64,000 bases of DNA from NCBI GenBank assembly GCA_030765065.1, contig CM060990.1, positions 280,453,341 to 280,517,340 on the forward strand. The letters run 5' to 3'. This document shows, one piece after another, positions 1 through 11,743 of this stretch (positions are counted from its first letter, which is position 1; each line of letters begins with the position of its first letter). The translations under genes were made by a program, and so were the position numbers. The notes below the pieces were generated by a model that saw only the letters and a program-made list of their open reading frames with translations, did not search any database and had not been told where the DNA came from. This DNA is from Deroplatys truncata (Eukaryota; Arthropoda; Insecta; Mantodea; Mantidae).

Positions 1-3000
1 CTTTATATTTTGGAAATGTGAATGGCAATACTCCCGTATATGAGAATCACTGGGTCTCGCTACACACACTCACATAGGTATCCATAATTGTTTATTGTAC
101 CTCACAAATATACATGGTTTAACATATATTATGACGCAAATTATCACTATTATAGCATATTTTAAAGTATTTATCACAATAATTTACACCTCTATTTATT
201 ATAACCAAAGTTCGATTTACACCCGGGAACACAACGGTGTTGTAATGTTTTAGGTTAAGTATATGTACGAGTATAACGTCCCCAAATGTAAAAATTTCTT
301 CTTTATATCACCACAGTAGCCGTGACACAAACTATATTCCCAAATAGATATATTTAAAAATGTATAATATACACTTTACATTTAATGTAGCCACAGTCTA
401 CATGTAATATGTTAGTAAACATAAGCAACACGTGGAAAGCATATGGCACTGAAAACAGATGACTGGGATTATTCCCGTTTCCTAAATTGCACCAATAAAG
501 GTTTTCACGCACTATTGCTTCACTAACAAGCTGTAGCTGTTACTAAAATACTATAAATCACAAGCATCGAAAACACAACACAGAAGCTAGCATGTGGAAA
601 GACCTGGAATCACTACTAACTACCACCGCCATTTTTCTCAATCTCGAACCCCGTGTCAGGTCCCTTGTTTCTAGAGGGTCCTGGTAAAACCCAAGTAAAA
701 CCGATGAGTAAACCGGTTCTTCCGGTTTTGGCCCCTCTATACGGTATACCGAGTAAACCGCGGTTGTAACCAAACGAAGGGTGAATTACATGGCGCTGCC
801 GAATATAGGCGCTGCTTTTGAATACTTTTTCTTCGTTTTCTAGTTCTTCGGTTCTTCTACAAGCACCTACGTCCACGCATTCAATATTATGTTGTGAATC
901 ACTTCTGTGGAGTCTTCTTTAGGCACAAAGTTCACGTAAATATGCAAAATTATACCTATTCAATCAATATTGATACCTCCGTGTCAGCTGAGGAAGTCTT
1001 TTCTGCAGCAGAGCAGATAATCTCTGAGAGAAAATCATCTCTCAGCCCAAGTCGGGCAGAAATGTTTATATTTTTATATAAGAATTCTTTTTGTTTTTAG
1101 ATATTTCGCTTGTTTTTACTTTTTGTTTTGTACAAAGAAATTTAATTTTAAATAGGATTATATTTATATATACCTATATATTTTGTGTATGATAATATGA
1201 CGTTCTGAGAAATTAGTTTGTTTTTGGAAGAATAAAACTTGCTTTTAACTTCATGTAAGTCATCACAAGTCATCACACCAACAACCTTACCAAACCTGCC
1301 GCCAAATAAGAACAGCTTACAGCAGAAAACATAGCAGTGTGGCCAGAAATATTTTTTCAGGGGTGATAGACCGTTTAGTTCAATATTACTGTTTTTATTA
1401 TTATTGGTATTATTGTCTACTATTTGCTGATATATCATGCTGATGTAGTGGCTCTTAATAGCCCACTAACTCACCATTTAACGTTTACTCTAGTTTATTA
1501 ATTATGAAATCCACATAGGTACATAGGCTGGGGTGTTGTTAATAAGTACAGTTCCAATATTTCACTATTGTGTAATAATTATCCCCTAAACGAGAGTCAA
1601 CTGGTCAACTTCTAGAGAATAGCAGAAACTTTTATAGGAAAACCTTTTGAAGCAACATTAAAAAGAAATACCCGTAATGTAAATACTAGAACATATTCTT
1701 TTCTTTTTGAGTGTGAAACAACTTGATACTTTTGCTTGGCAGACAATGAAATCTAGAATTCATCAAAAGTAGATAACTTGATTTTTCCTTCCGTTGTAGT
1801 GTGAAATATTCATAAAAGGAACCCGCATTTTACGCTGTCCTGATTTTCTGGTATCCTGCCCTAGGCTTAGTGTGCAATGCAGCCAGTGTTTCAATAAAAA
1901 TAGAAAATCTTGCTAACCTCACTGCATTGTCTCATCCAGCGTATTGAATTACCAAGAAAATAAATTTTTGAGTGCGTTACTTACCTTAGTAGTATGTAAA
2001 TAACGGAAATACGGAAACGTTTATACAACCATTAATGGTAATATATTTATCTAAAGCCATAAATCAAATTCAAGAGAATATAGTCTATCTGGTTCTTTCG
2101 TTAAGATGTCACAATGGAAATTATAGAAGTTGCCAGACTTTAGTGCGTTTGAGTATATACAAGGCAAGCTACTGACTACTGAACTTCTGCTCCATAAGCA
2201 AAAATTGAAACTTAACAACTAGTGTAATGGTCGATGTTGTGTGCGATAATCCTTCCTATGTATTCAAACCTGCCGCCAAATAAAGAACGCGGCTATATAC
2301 TTGGTGTACCAAGTCGTATGACGTCACAGAATCGAACCGACTTGTACCGAACCATCCCCAGCCCTAGTCTGCAGCTCTCTGTTTTCGTGCAGTTCATTAA
2401 AACCTGGAGGAGGTGAATAGTTCCAACTTTCGCCGCTCCAGTGCTGCCACCCCATAACTGGTTAATCGCCCCGCCAACAGTATGATTCAGCAACTACCAT
2501 TTCGCTGTATTGATCAGGCATAGTAACTGGAAAACCAAAAGATGTTGCACTGTATCATCTGGTTAGCTCAGATGAATAATATCGTAAAGAGGGAGGAGAA
2601 ACTGGACAGAATTGACGCTCCTTTGAAATCGTATTAGCCCTGCTCTCAAACTCAGTAAGTTATTCAAAAATGCTTCATAATCAAAAAGAATGTTATTTGT
2701 TCAAATATGCGTTAAAGAATTACTGTTAACATGTACATTTAATGCAGGTTTCTGCATATACTTGGGCAATTCAGTGTAGGCGTGGGTGACACAAGTTTTG
2801 ATGAAGCGTAACACTAACCAACCTCGTAGTGAATAGCCTAACATTGCTTCACCAAATACTGCAACGTCGATCTGTGGTCACATGACCACCTTCCTCTTCT
2901 TATTATTCCTACCCTCCTTTCTCTCTCTCCTTTTTCTCACACTTCATTATCCCTTATTTAGTTGCATTCTCAACTTACTGTGCTAACCACATGCTAACCA

Positions 3001-3504
3001 TGTCTCTGTCCTCTGCTCATGCTGTCCTATATAGACAGGGGTGTGTTGCAGACGTTTGTCTTTTTAATTCCAAACTTGTGTTATGATTACGAAATAACTA
3101 GGAGTAAGAAACTATACTGGAAAATGCATAATCACATTCCACTTGTTACATAATGATAAATTAATCCCAGGATTAGCAAATAGCGTTAACGCCTTGTTAA
3201 GCAAACTCTATCTGTATAATAATATAATAACTCTATAGCTGTGTATGCGGTAAATCCTTCAGCGTATACTCCTGCAGACTAAACTATACAGCATTACAAT
3301 ATAGGTAAGTAATCTAATGCGTTTTTTACTTTCTTTCATTTTTAGAGCTTAAAATTGTTATGGAAAAAATGTGTGTTCCGACTATTGACTGTAGTCCTTC
3401 GTTCCAAATTATTTCCAGATGTTCGTAATCCTGCACAGTTTTAGGATTCTTTAATCGTATAAATCAATGGTTTTACAAGCTTGAGTCGTAACGTAAAAAA
3501 ATTA
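1..3504. other. AT-rich DNA without a recognisable gene
   Basis: I find no exon, RNA gene or full mobile element here. Open frames are short and of low complexity. A stretch near 600-880 is somewhat GC-richer but matches nothing I know. An 18-19 base string (AAACCTGCCGCCAAATAA) occurs twice, near 1,290 and 2,264, so part of this DNA is probably decayed repeat. It may be the intron or upstream flank of the lipase-like gene further right, but no upstream lipase exon is visible. Confidence 0.5.
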
Positions 3505-3791
3505 AATTGAGTTTTATTTATGGAGGCTCTTTAACTGCTGTGGTCCTTAGCGTCCCATTCTATATTGGGCGTGAAAGACCGGTAGTTTTGCTCACAGGTC
3601 TCTTTATCAGGCTTCAGGTTCTTTTACTTGCCGTAAATCTACGACACGGGGACACCGGCCTTACTTCCCTTCCGAAGGAAGTCATGCTAAGAATTTTTAC
3701 GCCCAAAAAAATCCATCACCCTCCGCCGGGTTTGAACCCGCGACCTCGGGAACTACAAGCTAGCATGGTAACCACTGCACCACGGAGGACG
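3505..3791 (-). repeat. tRNA-derived SINE, type A, full copy
   Basis: Read on the minus strand, this begins with a tRNA-like head carrying an A-box-like TGGTGCAGTGGTTA and a B-box GGTTCAAACCC. It continues into a body of about 200 bp and ends at an AATAAAACTC tail. Two further copies of the same body lie at 7,769-8,050 and 35,609-35,790, which shows it is a dispersed family. The internal A and B boxes are the RNA polymerase III promoter usual for SINEs; it encodes no protein. The head end abuts a type B SINE exactly at that element's B-box region. Confidence 0.75.
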
Positions 3792-4315
3792 ACTGGTCCC
3801 GGAATCGATCCCCAGCGACCGCCCACTCTGCCCCTTGGGTTTTTCGTGGTCTCTCCGGTCGCCAGGCGAATGTTGGGGTGGTTAATCTTCTAATCTCATT
3901 TCCTGTACCCATTTTCTTCCTTGTCATCTGTTTCAGGGTTTTAGGACCAGGCGACGGTGTGTGGCGGGTTGCGGCTGGGCGGTGGCTTGCGCTCTGTAAA
4001 GGTTTCTTACCCGGGGACGCTGCGGTACCGCTCAATTAGGTCTCTCCTCAACATGGGGCTCCGCGCAGGGTAGCCTGAAAGTGGCTTGTGAGCAGGACCC
4101 GGGCGGTGTCGGATGGTTCTATCTGGAAAACGATAGGGGCCCCGTCCAAGTTTGCGCCCGTCGGCATCCGGGCCTGGCCGTCCTTCGGGTGTCTACTCTC
4201 ATCCTTCCCTCTCAGGGGTCACGTTGGAAGCATAAAGGGCCAACTGGTCTGCGTTCGGTGCTCTGCACCGGTTCCGGGTCCCCTCCATGATACTATCTTT
4301 ACCCTTTGTTCTTCA
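3791..4315 (+). repeat. tRNA-derived SINE, type B, 5'-shortened copy
   Basis: The sequence starts at a B-box-like GGAATCGATCCC and continues with the diagnostic GACCGCCCACTCTG segment, a TTTTTCGTGGT segment, and about 450 bp of GC-rich body that closely parallels the inverted copy at 4,690-5,222. The A-box half of the head is missing. The two copies face each other across a spacer of about 370 bp. No protein is encoded. Confidence 0.65.
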
Positions 4316-4689
4316 GAACAGCGAGCTAAAGTTGCAAAATTATTGAAAGCATACATTTCACTTTAGAAAGCACTGAAGCTTGACAACGCTATCCTATATG
4401 ACTTACTCATGTAGTTCAATAACTCTGAGTAATTTGATTCCCCTTTTGCTGGTATTACAAGATTTAATCTGTGATTCATGCAGCGTAAGTATCTGGCCGG
4501 GGAGACCTCATTCTTAACTAATGAGCTTGCACAGTATTCTCAAAACCTAAAAGTGGAAAAATGAGGTGTTCAGAAGTTTGCCCACTGTTCTGAACCAGTT
4601 GTGATAAGATAGGTAATAATTGTAGAAGAGGAATGGAGGAGAATATTTGTCTTTCGTGAAGGCCACTAAAAGGGAAGTCATACTGAACT
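4316..4689. other. Spacer between two inverted SINE-B copies
   Basis: About 370 bp of AT-rich DNA with no recognised feature. It forms the loop between the inverted type B SINE copies on either side. Confidence 0.5.
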
Positions 4690-5222
4690 ACTTCAGTGTA
4701 CCGACCCTGGGCAAAGGTAAAGATACATATCACGAAGGGGCCCCCGGGACCGGGGAAGAGCACCGGAATTAGGCCGTAACAGCCCTTTTTACTTACAGCG
4801 TGACCCCTTGGAGGGAGGAATGAGGAGAGAGAAAGGCGCAATCCGTCTCTACCCACAAGCAACGAATCCCCGGCAGTCCCCTATCGGGTAGAACCCACTC
4901 AGAGGAGAGACCTAACTGAGAGTCCCGCAGCGACGCCAGGCACGAAACCTTTATAGCGCGTAAGCCACCGTCCAGCCGAAACCTGCCGATAACCGTCGTC
5001 TACTCCCACAACCCTGAAACAGATGATGAAGAATATAATGGGTACAGGAATTGAGGGGCAGGAAAGTCGTGTAGTAAATGAACCACCCCAGAATTCGCCC
5101 GACTACCCGAGGAAACCACGAAAATCCCATGGGTCAGAGTGGGCGGTCACCAGGGATCGAACTCGAACCTCCCGAATGCGGTTCACAGACGTTTGCCGCC
5201 TGAGCCATTCCGCTCAGTGACA
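4690..5222 (-). repeat. tRNA-derived SINE, type B, full-length copy
   Basis: On the minus strand the element opens with a tRNA-like head: A-box-like TGGCTCAGGCGG and B-box GGTTCGAGTTCGATCCC. It then runs through GACCGCCCACTCTGACCC and a long body matching the copy at 3,791-4,315 in opposite orientation. A length of about 530 bp is long for a SINE. It is non-coding, and the pair could form a long imperfect hairpin if transcribed together. Confidence 0.65.
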
Positions 5223-5635
5223 TTGGGCAAATCTAACTATTTAACATCTCATTTTTCCGCTTTTACTTATTGGGGCCACTCAACACAACTGCACTTGTCA
5301 CTTTCTGGTATCCACTTGCCTGATAGGAGTTTTGTTAATCACTGTATATTTAAATGACTAAATGACCGCATATTCTTTAGATTTTTCTTTGGGCTATTTT
5401 AGTGACCAAAAGGCCAGAGTAAATCATTTCACTATCAGGCTTATCACCATTTAATCCAAATACAGTGCCATAACGTGGGGTGACTGGCTCATTGGGGAAA
5501 TTTGTCCCCATTTTATGGTATTACGGTTATTGCCTTTATATTAGAGTCCAAGTAGGTGAATGATTTATCAGTTACACATTAGCACTCCGTAATGTCGAAA
5601 ATGGATATGTTGTAGCCAGTGAGCTAAGCCTATCT
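5223..5635. other. Unassigned AT-rich DNA
   Basis: About 410 bp between SINE copies. I see no feature in it. Confidence 0.5.
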
Positions 5636-5935
5636 TGTGTGTTGGTGTAGTGGGCTGGAGCGTGGCATTCTCAGCCACGGAATGCGTTTGGGTTCGAGCC
5701 TACTCAAGGGAGTACGGATTTTTTGGACCAGTATAGCACCAGTACCCCTCAACATTGCGATACATGCGATGCATGCAGATAGGTGGCGACCTGTAGGTCA
5801 TGAAAACCAACATTCCGGCTATAGGGAGCATTGTGTGGACCGAGTCATCTCCATCGGCTGGATGATCATCCACCTCTTCCAAACGCATGTTAGCGTGAGG
5901 TCGGCAGCCGGGTTGATAGACTTAAACTCATAAGG
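5636..5935 (+). repeat. tRNA-derived SINE, type C
   Basis: A tRNA-like head (TGGTGTAGTGGGCTGG as A-box region, GGGTTCGAGCC as B-box) is followed by a body of about 230 bp containing GACCTGTAGGTCATGAAAAC, and the 3' end runs into a TTATTTATTATT tail. The head differs from types A and B, so this is a separate family. The open frames across it are by-products of the repeat, not genes. Only one copy is in the window, so the body assignment rests on the head and tail structure. Confidence 0.55.
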
Positions 5936-6892
5936 GCTGTCTTTTCACATATTATTTATTATTAGGTTGTCATGTTTGGCAAATGCTCCATATGCCATTA
6001 CTGTTTATTACAATAAGCTTTTCCTGCTTAACCTTTAGATTAACTATTACCGTCGAAAAGGTAATTTTACCTATGCAAAGGAATAAGTGAATTATTAACA
6101 ATGTACAGCTTTTATTTTTGATATGTGACAGCAAAAGAAGTACGGTTCCAGTCTCCTGTTTGTTTCACCCCGCAATTAGCGTATTCTTCTAGAGGTGGAC
6201 TGCGAGTATAAGTATAATGCTATTTCTGGTGTAAACCGTTTTTACAAACTTACGCATGAAAATTTTATTGCGATGTAACTTCTACGCATTCCTTGAAAAA
6301 CTGCATTTTGGGCGGGTGGACTTAAAGGTGAGCTCAAATCAGTTTTCGGATGGCTCTAGTACCTGTCGAAGCTCCTGCTGAGGAAAAAAATAAAGCCGTG
6401 TATATGTTACCCACGAAGCATTAGCCAGATAAGAAATGTAACTCTGCCTGTCTCACTGACTCTCTCTCTCTCTCTGTTAGCATGTAACACAACTTTATAT
6501 ATTTGTAAATACACATTTACATACAAATAACGTTTTTCCGAACTTGAAGTATCAAATATAACGGTCTATTTCCTAACTCCTGAGACTAAAACACGTTTCA
6601 TTGTCAATTAGTGATATCACATCTTCCCTCTTTTCAACCACCAAAATAAATAAGAAACATGTTCTTCGGAATGTAGCAAAAACACTGTATTATTTGTTTC
6701 CACAGTAAGTGCAATGGTCACGGCTATATGCACGTCGTGCTTTTTTTCAGCAAATAAGACATACACATACTTATGATCCTTTTACTGAGCTTTAAACCAT
6801 TCTATTTTGAAATAAGGTTTAGGGAAATGTCTTAGAATAAATTTTGTACCATACTGCATACCTCATTGTGTGTAGGCACAGGTTAGTCAACA
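5936..6892. other. Unassigned AT-rich DNA with a short CT microsatellite
   Basis: No gene or mobile element recognised. A short (CT)n run lies near 6,450-6,475. Confidence 0.5.
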
Positions 6893-7396
6893 AATGAGAC
6901 ACCTCGCGCGTTACGACCTGCAATGATCTATTGCGGCTACCACCCCCCAGGAGGAAGAGATGAAGCGAAGGAACTACAGGAGGCCACAGGCCTCATGCAG
7001 ACAGGCCACAGAGACGCGCGAAAGTCCCTAACAATTCCAAGCTCGAAGACCCGTCCCAGTGCTGTAGCTGCCTAGAGAGGGCAATGATCGACCCACCAAC
7101 CAAGTAAGCCTCTGGTGAACACCCTTTCAATTGAGCATGCATTCGCGCCATCTGTCAGGCATCGTCATACGCCACGAAACCTAGAAGCATGCCTGAAAGA
7201 TGAGAAGGAAATGGAATGAAAGGGAAATGGTGGAAAAGAAATCGTGGTAGAGAATAAACTACTTCAGCATTCGCCTGCTGACCCAGGGAAACTAGAAAAT
7301 CCTATGGGTCAGAGTAGGCGGTCGCAAGGGATCGAACCCGGATCCTACCGAATGCTGGTCGCACACGTTACCGAGGCGCCACCTTGCTGGGTTACC
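6893..7396 (-). repeat. SINE sharing the type B head, with a different 3' body
   Basis: On the minus strand a tRNA-like head with B-box GGGTTCGATCCC is followed by GACCGCCTACTCTGACCC and TTTTCTAGTTTCCC, which parallels the start of the type B SINEs at 3.8 and 5.2 kb. The second half does not match those copies. This is therefore either a subfamily with an exchanged 3' half or a strongly diverged copy. No protein is encoded. Confidence 0.5.
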
Positions 7397-7768
7397 TCCT
7401 TGCGTACATTATAATTGATTTCTGATAAAATGACGTGAATGTAATTAGCGAGCTCATTGTTAATAACTACAACGTACCTTATGCCAGTTTTCGTCCAGAA
7501 CTACAGAATTAATATGAGCTTGGAATACAAGAAATTGCACATTATTAAAATTTAAAACTCTTACAACTATATAATAATTTCATGTGGAAGCACTTTCACT
7601 TCTCTTTCACCAAATTCAAACGTATAAGAGGCATTCCTGTTACATATAGGTATACTTTACACTCTGAATGTAAACTAAAATGTATACCAAGTGTCTTGCT
7701 GCTTGCTAACAACTAAATGGGACTAGAATGTTGAGCTCAGTTAGAGGCAACGCCAACACATCATTCGT
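7397..7768. other. Unassigned AT-rich DNA
   Basis: About 370 bp with no visible feature. Confidence 0.5.
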
Positions 7769-8050
7769 TGTGCTCCGTGGTCTAGGGGTAACATGCTTCG
7801 CCTCTAATTCCTGAGTTCGCGAGTTCAAATCCGGCAGAGGGCGATGAGTTTTTTCGGCTGCAAAATTCCCTAGCATGGCTTCCTTCGGAAGGGAAGTAAA
7901 GACGGTGGTCCTGTGTCGTAGTTTTACGGCACTTAAAAGAACCTCAAGCCTGACAAAAAGGCCTCTGAGCAAAATTTCCGGTCTTTCACGCCCAACACAG
8001 AATCAGACGCTAAGAATCATGGTAGTTAAAGATCGTCCACAAATAAAACG
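7769..8050 (+). repeat. tRNA-derived SINE, type A
   Basis: A plus-strand copy of the family at 3,505-3,791. The head has an A-box-like TGGTCTAGGGGTAAC and B-box GAGTTCAAATCC. It is followed by the shared body with TTCCTTCGGAAGGGAAGTAAA and a CCACAAATAAAACG end. Many substitutions relative to the first copy show that the two inserted independently and are old. Confidence 0.75.
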
Positions 8051-8290
8051 CAATTTTATTTAACACAAAGTTCTTTATATAACCAAAAAATATACGAGTC
8101 TCATAGAGTTAATTGTAAGTGAACAGAAATTCATCTTAAACCATATGAACGCATTCTCAACTTCCTGTTACGACTTAATTTGACATTATGAGGACTGTGA
8201 ATATCGAAAAATGTCCATACTCAGCATAAAATGTATCTAATAAACATTATAACGTTCAGGAGAGATTTACGTGTATCTTAATTAGCATTA

Positions 8291-9310
8291 TATTAGGTTG
8301 TCTCATAAGTAATGTTGGCTTTTAAATTTGCTGTTTTATAAGATAGAATTGGTTTTCTTTGGTTTGCCAATGCTATTTACAGCATGCTATGTCTAGTATT
8401 GCGTATATTGCGAGAATGTGTCAGTCGTCAGTTGCTAATACACAATCACAAATTGGAAGTTACAAAGTTTAAGATTAGAGTCCTTCTAAAGCACTGTGGA
8501 AATAATGTTATAAAGCTGCTGCCGCGGCTCGAAAAATATGTGAAGTGGAAGGAGAAGGTGTCGTTAGTAAGCGTGTGGCACAACAATGGCTCCAACGTTT
8601 CAACACTGGAGAAGAAAACACTAAAGATTTATCACGTCCAGGAAAACCTAAATTATGGAATACTGAGAATACACGCAGAGTTTTGGAATAAAATCCGCAA
8701 AAAAGTACGCATAGGCTGTCAAAGTAACTTGGTCCATCAAAAGATACCATACATCTCCAGATTAAGACACCTGAAAAATCAAACAGAAGCTGTAGATCTG
8801 TACCTCATGAATTGACACCTCAACAGGCTCAAAGTAAAGTGGTTATCTGTCGTCATCTTATCGGTAATCCCATGGATGATAGATTTATCAGGACAACTGT
8901 CACACGTGATGAAAAATGGGTCTATTACCGCAAACCTGACGCCTCGACACAGCGGCTCAGTCCCCGTCAACCTGCCAAAGTCATCGTTAAAATAAATCAG
9001 TTCGGTCCCAAAGTAATGTTGTATGTCTGGTGGAATTTTGAACGAGTGATTCACTGGGAGTTTGTTCCAAACGGGCGTGCAGTCAATGCGGATCTTTATT
9101 CTCAAAAACTTCAACGAGTTCACGCAATTTTGAGACGGAGATACCCAGCATTAGTAAACCGAAATAGAATTATTTAGCAGCAGGACAATGCAGCACCCCA
9201 TACTGCACGAACAACCGTGACAAAAATTCAGGAATTGGAAGGAGTCGAACTGCTACCACACCCAGCATACAGCTCTGATGTTGCGCCTTCACATTACTGT
9301 CTGTTTGTAG
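8291..9310 (+). mobile_element. mariner DNA transposon, broken and 3'-truncated
   Basis: The left end TTAGGTTGTCTCATAAGT follows a TA and is a typical mariner terminus. The transposase reads on the plus strand in at least two frames. One frame at 8,560-8,810 contains VAQQWLQRFNTGEE and LSRPGKP, and the frame at 8,812-9,177 continues with TPQQAQ, ICRHLIGNP, the first catalytic motif DEKWVYY and WWNFERVIHWEF. A stop follows, then QQDNAAPHTA with the second Asp. The third catalytic position (normally APSDYHLF) reads APSHYCLF, so the final Asp is His. Coding then ends and no right terminal repeat is present. The element is dead. Its family is Tc1/mariner, DD34D. Confidence 0.85.
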
Positions 9311-10255
9311 TTGAGTATTCTATTCCTAATTGCTAAGTTTCTTTAATCTCAGGTTCTAGTGGGTGAGGCAAGTTAAAAAATACACTGCAAGTTTTCCCTT
9401 TATAACTGATGTTTATTTCATTGTTCAAATAAATATGGGCGGCTAGCTTTTCCCATTTACTTTATCCCACCACTTGAATATTTATCAGGAGCCTATCTAT
9501 CTTCACACGCATCCCCACCCTTATATGCACCCACGTGCATCTGTAGCACCTTGCGTTGGCGTGACTTCTTGTTGCGCTGAACTGGTAATAAGTAAGAGTG
9601 CCCCCTCGGCAAAACCTGGTCTTATATAGCGCGGCTTGCCCACGCTGTCCTCTACGTTTGAAAATGTAACGATGCTTCCCATTGGCCCTCAGGCCGCGTT
9701 ACCTAAGCATGTATGAAAATATGAGGTTTCAGAACCTTGCGCTTCAGCGCCATCATGTAGCGTCGTACCTCTCTGTGCCAGGCACGGTCGTTATGTGTTC
9801 CAGGAATTCCCATTCAAGTAGCTAGCGCGCCCGTTGCTTACAAATAGCTCTGTACAAAGTTACATGTTGGATGTTTTAATATTCAGTGAATTAAATTATT
9901 GCTATACAGTTCTTATGTGTATGGTTCCCCTTTCATATGTACAATGTATAATATGTATGATATATCCCCTTTCAATCTGATGGTCTCTACTTTGAAGAGT
10001 AATTTAATTTCTTGTCAGAAAACGTTCCAAATAAAGTTTTGCTTAAAAACCGACGTTACTTAAGAGGCCCATCTACATTGCATAAATCCTCTTGCTTTAT
10101 AAGAAGACACCAAACAGACTTAACGAATAAATACTCTCACATGACAATTCACAACAGTATTACAATAACAATAATAATAATTATGTCTACTATACACTAA
10201 CATGTTGTCTTATGAAAACAAATTACCATTGAGTAATTTTGTATCTTTGTTTCAG
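9311..10255. other. Unassigned DNA, probably intron of the lipase-like gene
   Basis: The part at about 9,340-9,850 is richer in GC than its surroundings and may be an unrecognised repeat. The end of the interval carries a pyrimidine-rich tract and TTTGTTTCAG just before 10,256, a good splice acceptor. No upstream exon is identified. Confidence 0.4.
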
Positions 10256-10405
10256 GATGTACAAAGACTGAATATGGCACTTCCAAATGTTATAGGAGTA
10301 CATCTTGTTGAATTTCATAACTTCAACCATCTGGATTTTATTTGGGCTAACGATATCAAAACTCTACTCAATAATAAGATATTAAAGCTTATTAGAGAGC
10401 ACTGA
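10256..10405 (+). CDS. Last coding exon of an acid-lipase-like (lipase 3-like) gene
   Basis: The exon follows a consensus acceptor (TTTGTTTCAG) and reads 49 codons to a TGA. The translated segment begins DVQRLNMALPNV and includes FNHLDFIWANDIKTLL. This is the C-terminal signature of the insect lipase 3 / gastric lipase family, alpha/beta-hydrolases that cleave triacylglycerols or cholesteryl esters. The His of FNHLDF corresponds to the catalytic-triad His in that family. The Ser (GHSQG) and Asp exons are not in the window, so the gene is seen only in part and long introns are likely. I see no stop or frame break inside the exon. A processed or orphan fragment cannot be excluded, but the acceptor argues for a spliced host gene. 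No clean AATAAA signal was spotted downstream. Confidence 0.75.
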   Translation, partial: DVQRLNMALPNVIGVHLVEFHNFNHLDFIWANDIKTLLNNKILKLIREH

Positions 10406-11269
10406 TGAGAAGAAGCTTAATCTGAAGCTTGAACATTAAGCATGACTTCTAAAATGCATGTTGGATTTTAAACAACTGCATGCTGTTGTTTGCATAGAAT
10501 GTTATTTGATATTTTAATACTGAAATATAATAATAATTTGTGTATTATTCTTTTATCCATTTCTCCTTATGTTCCTGTTATTTTCCTGGTCGATTTCCGT
10601 CTTATTTATACGCACATAGTTACAAACACACAAGCACCTATGCCAGAGTCGACACTCGAACCTGCAATCCCCTATGCCGCGAAACACCAAACAGAGGCAC
10701 TTTAGCGAGCGTGGCCATGAGGATCAACATTCTTAAGCCCATAAGTGTACTACTTTCTAAAGTAAGGACAACCAACTCCCAAGCACGCCGTATCTGTACT
10801 CTGCGCACGGTGCTAAGGATCTGGTCTGTGCCAAACAGATATGCGCTTATGAGTCAATCACTACTTCACGTAGTGGCGTCCGGTAATCTGTAGTTGCGTT
10901 ACCACTAAAATATTAAGGATAGGATAGTAGAGAAGGAATCAGTCGCAAACTGTGTTATATATGGTTTAATATTCCTCTTGTGCTTGGTATTAAATTAAAG
11001 TCAAAAGAGCCCAATCCAAATCAATTATAGCCTTTAGTCCTATACAACCAAATGACAGCACATACATGCAATATGTTTTACTATAAGAAAGAGAGAGTGC
11101 TTTGTAAGTAGAATTTAGCACAATTTTGATTCTGGAAAAGTTACACAAATACAAAATAACAAACTAAAGCTTACTGTAAAGTGATAATATTACAAACAGG
11201 ACTTCAAATTAAACGAATATAAACTGTGTAGTGGACACATGTTTGAAGTAAGAAGTTGATACATTCAGT
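10406..11269. other. 3' flank of the lipase-like exon, otherwise unassigned
   Basis: It begins with the 3' untranslated region of the lipase-like exon, but its end cannot be fixed. A tRNA-B-box-like GGTTCGAGTGT on the minus strand near 10,665 may be a very decayed SINE head. The left end of the hAT copy that follows probably lies in 11.0-11.27 kb, but I could not identify its terminal repeat. Confidence 0.35.
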
Positions 11270-11743
11270 TCTTCTCAGTAGACACTCTTGCTTTCTGACA
11301 TCTTTCGGTTTTCAAAATACTCGTCACATTTGGAAACAGTGAAACACAACTTTGTACCCCTAATGCACACCTTAAGTTATGATCACTGATGTTGCTCTCT
11401 GAGGACTATTATTAGGTTTCATAGTGAAAATAAGGTTTCACATACATAGGTGGAACCAAATATTGCAATCATAGATGCCGCACGCCTGTGCAAACAAGGG
11501 AACCTTCATTTAGAAAATCTACTGTAGAAGTCAGGCGAACTTCTTCTGTTTCTATAACTGTTACCTAACTCAATGTCACATTTCAAGGTGATAAGCACCA
11601 GCTGAACATTTTTGGGAGTATCGTCAATATTCATGGTAAATGGTGTAGCGAATAAGATAAAAATCCATTTTTAATCCCATCAGATCTTGAAATCTTTCAT
11701 AAAACGCACGAGAAAGCTAATACAGATTTTCAACATAACATAC
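11270..11743 (-). pseudogene. hAT transposase of GTF2IRD2-like type, C-terminal part
   Basis: On the minus strand the translation contains FTMNIDDTPKNVQLVLI and RRAASMIAIFGSTYVCETLFSLMK, the hallmark hAT C-terminal dimerisation region seen in Charlie/GTF2IRD2-like transposases. Several in-frame stops interrupt it. It ends exactly where the LTR element begins, and its N-terminal continuation resumes at 31,504 on the far side of that element. The LTR element therefore landed inside this hAT copy. It is a dead plain DNA transposon. Confidence 0.75.

Noticed and set aside
600-880. GC-richer patch with two opposite short frames, considered as an exon
   Set aside because: No domain, no flanking splice signals in a consistent frame, and the two frames exclude each other.
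10630-10900. Possible tRNA-like head on the minus strand (GGTTCGAGTGT)
   Set aside because: Only one B-box-like word is convincing; no A-box at the right distance and no second copy of the body in the window.
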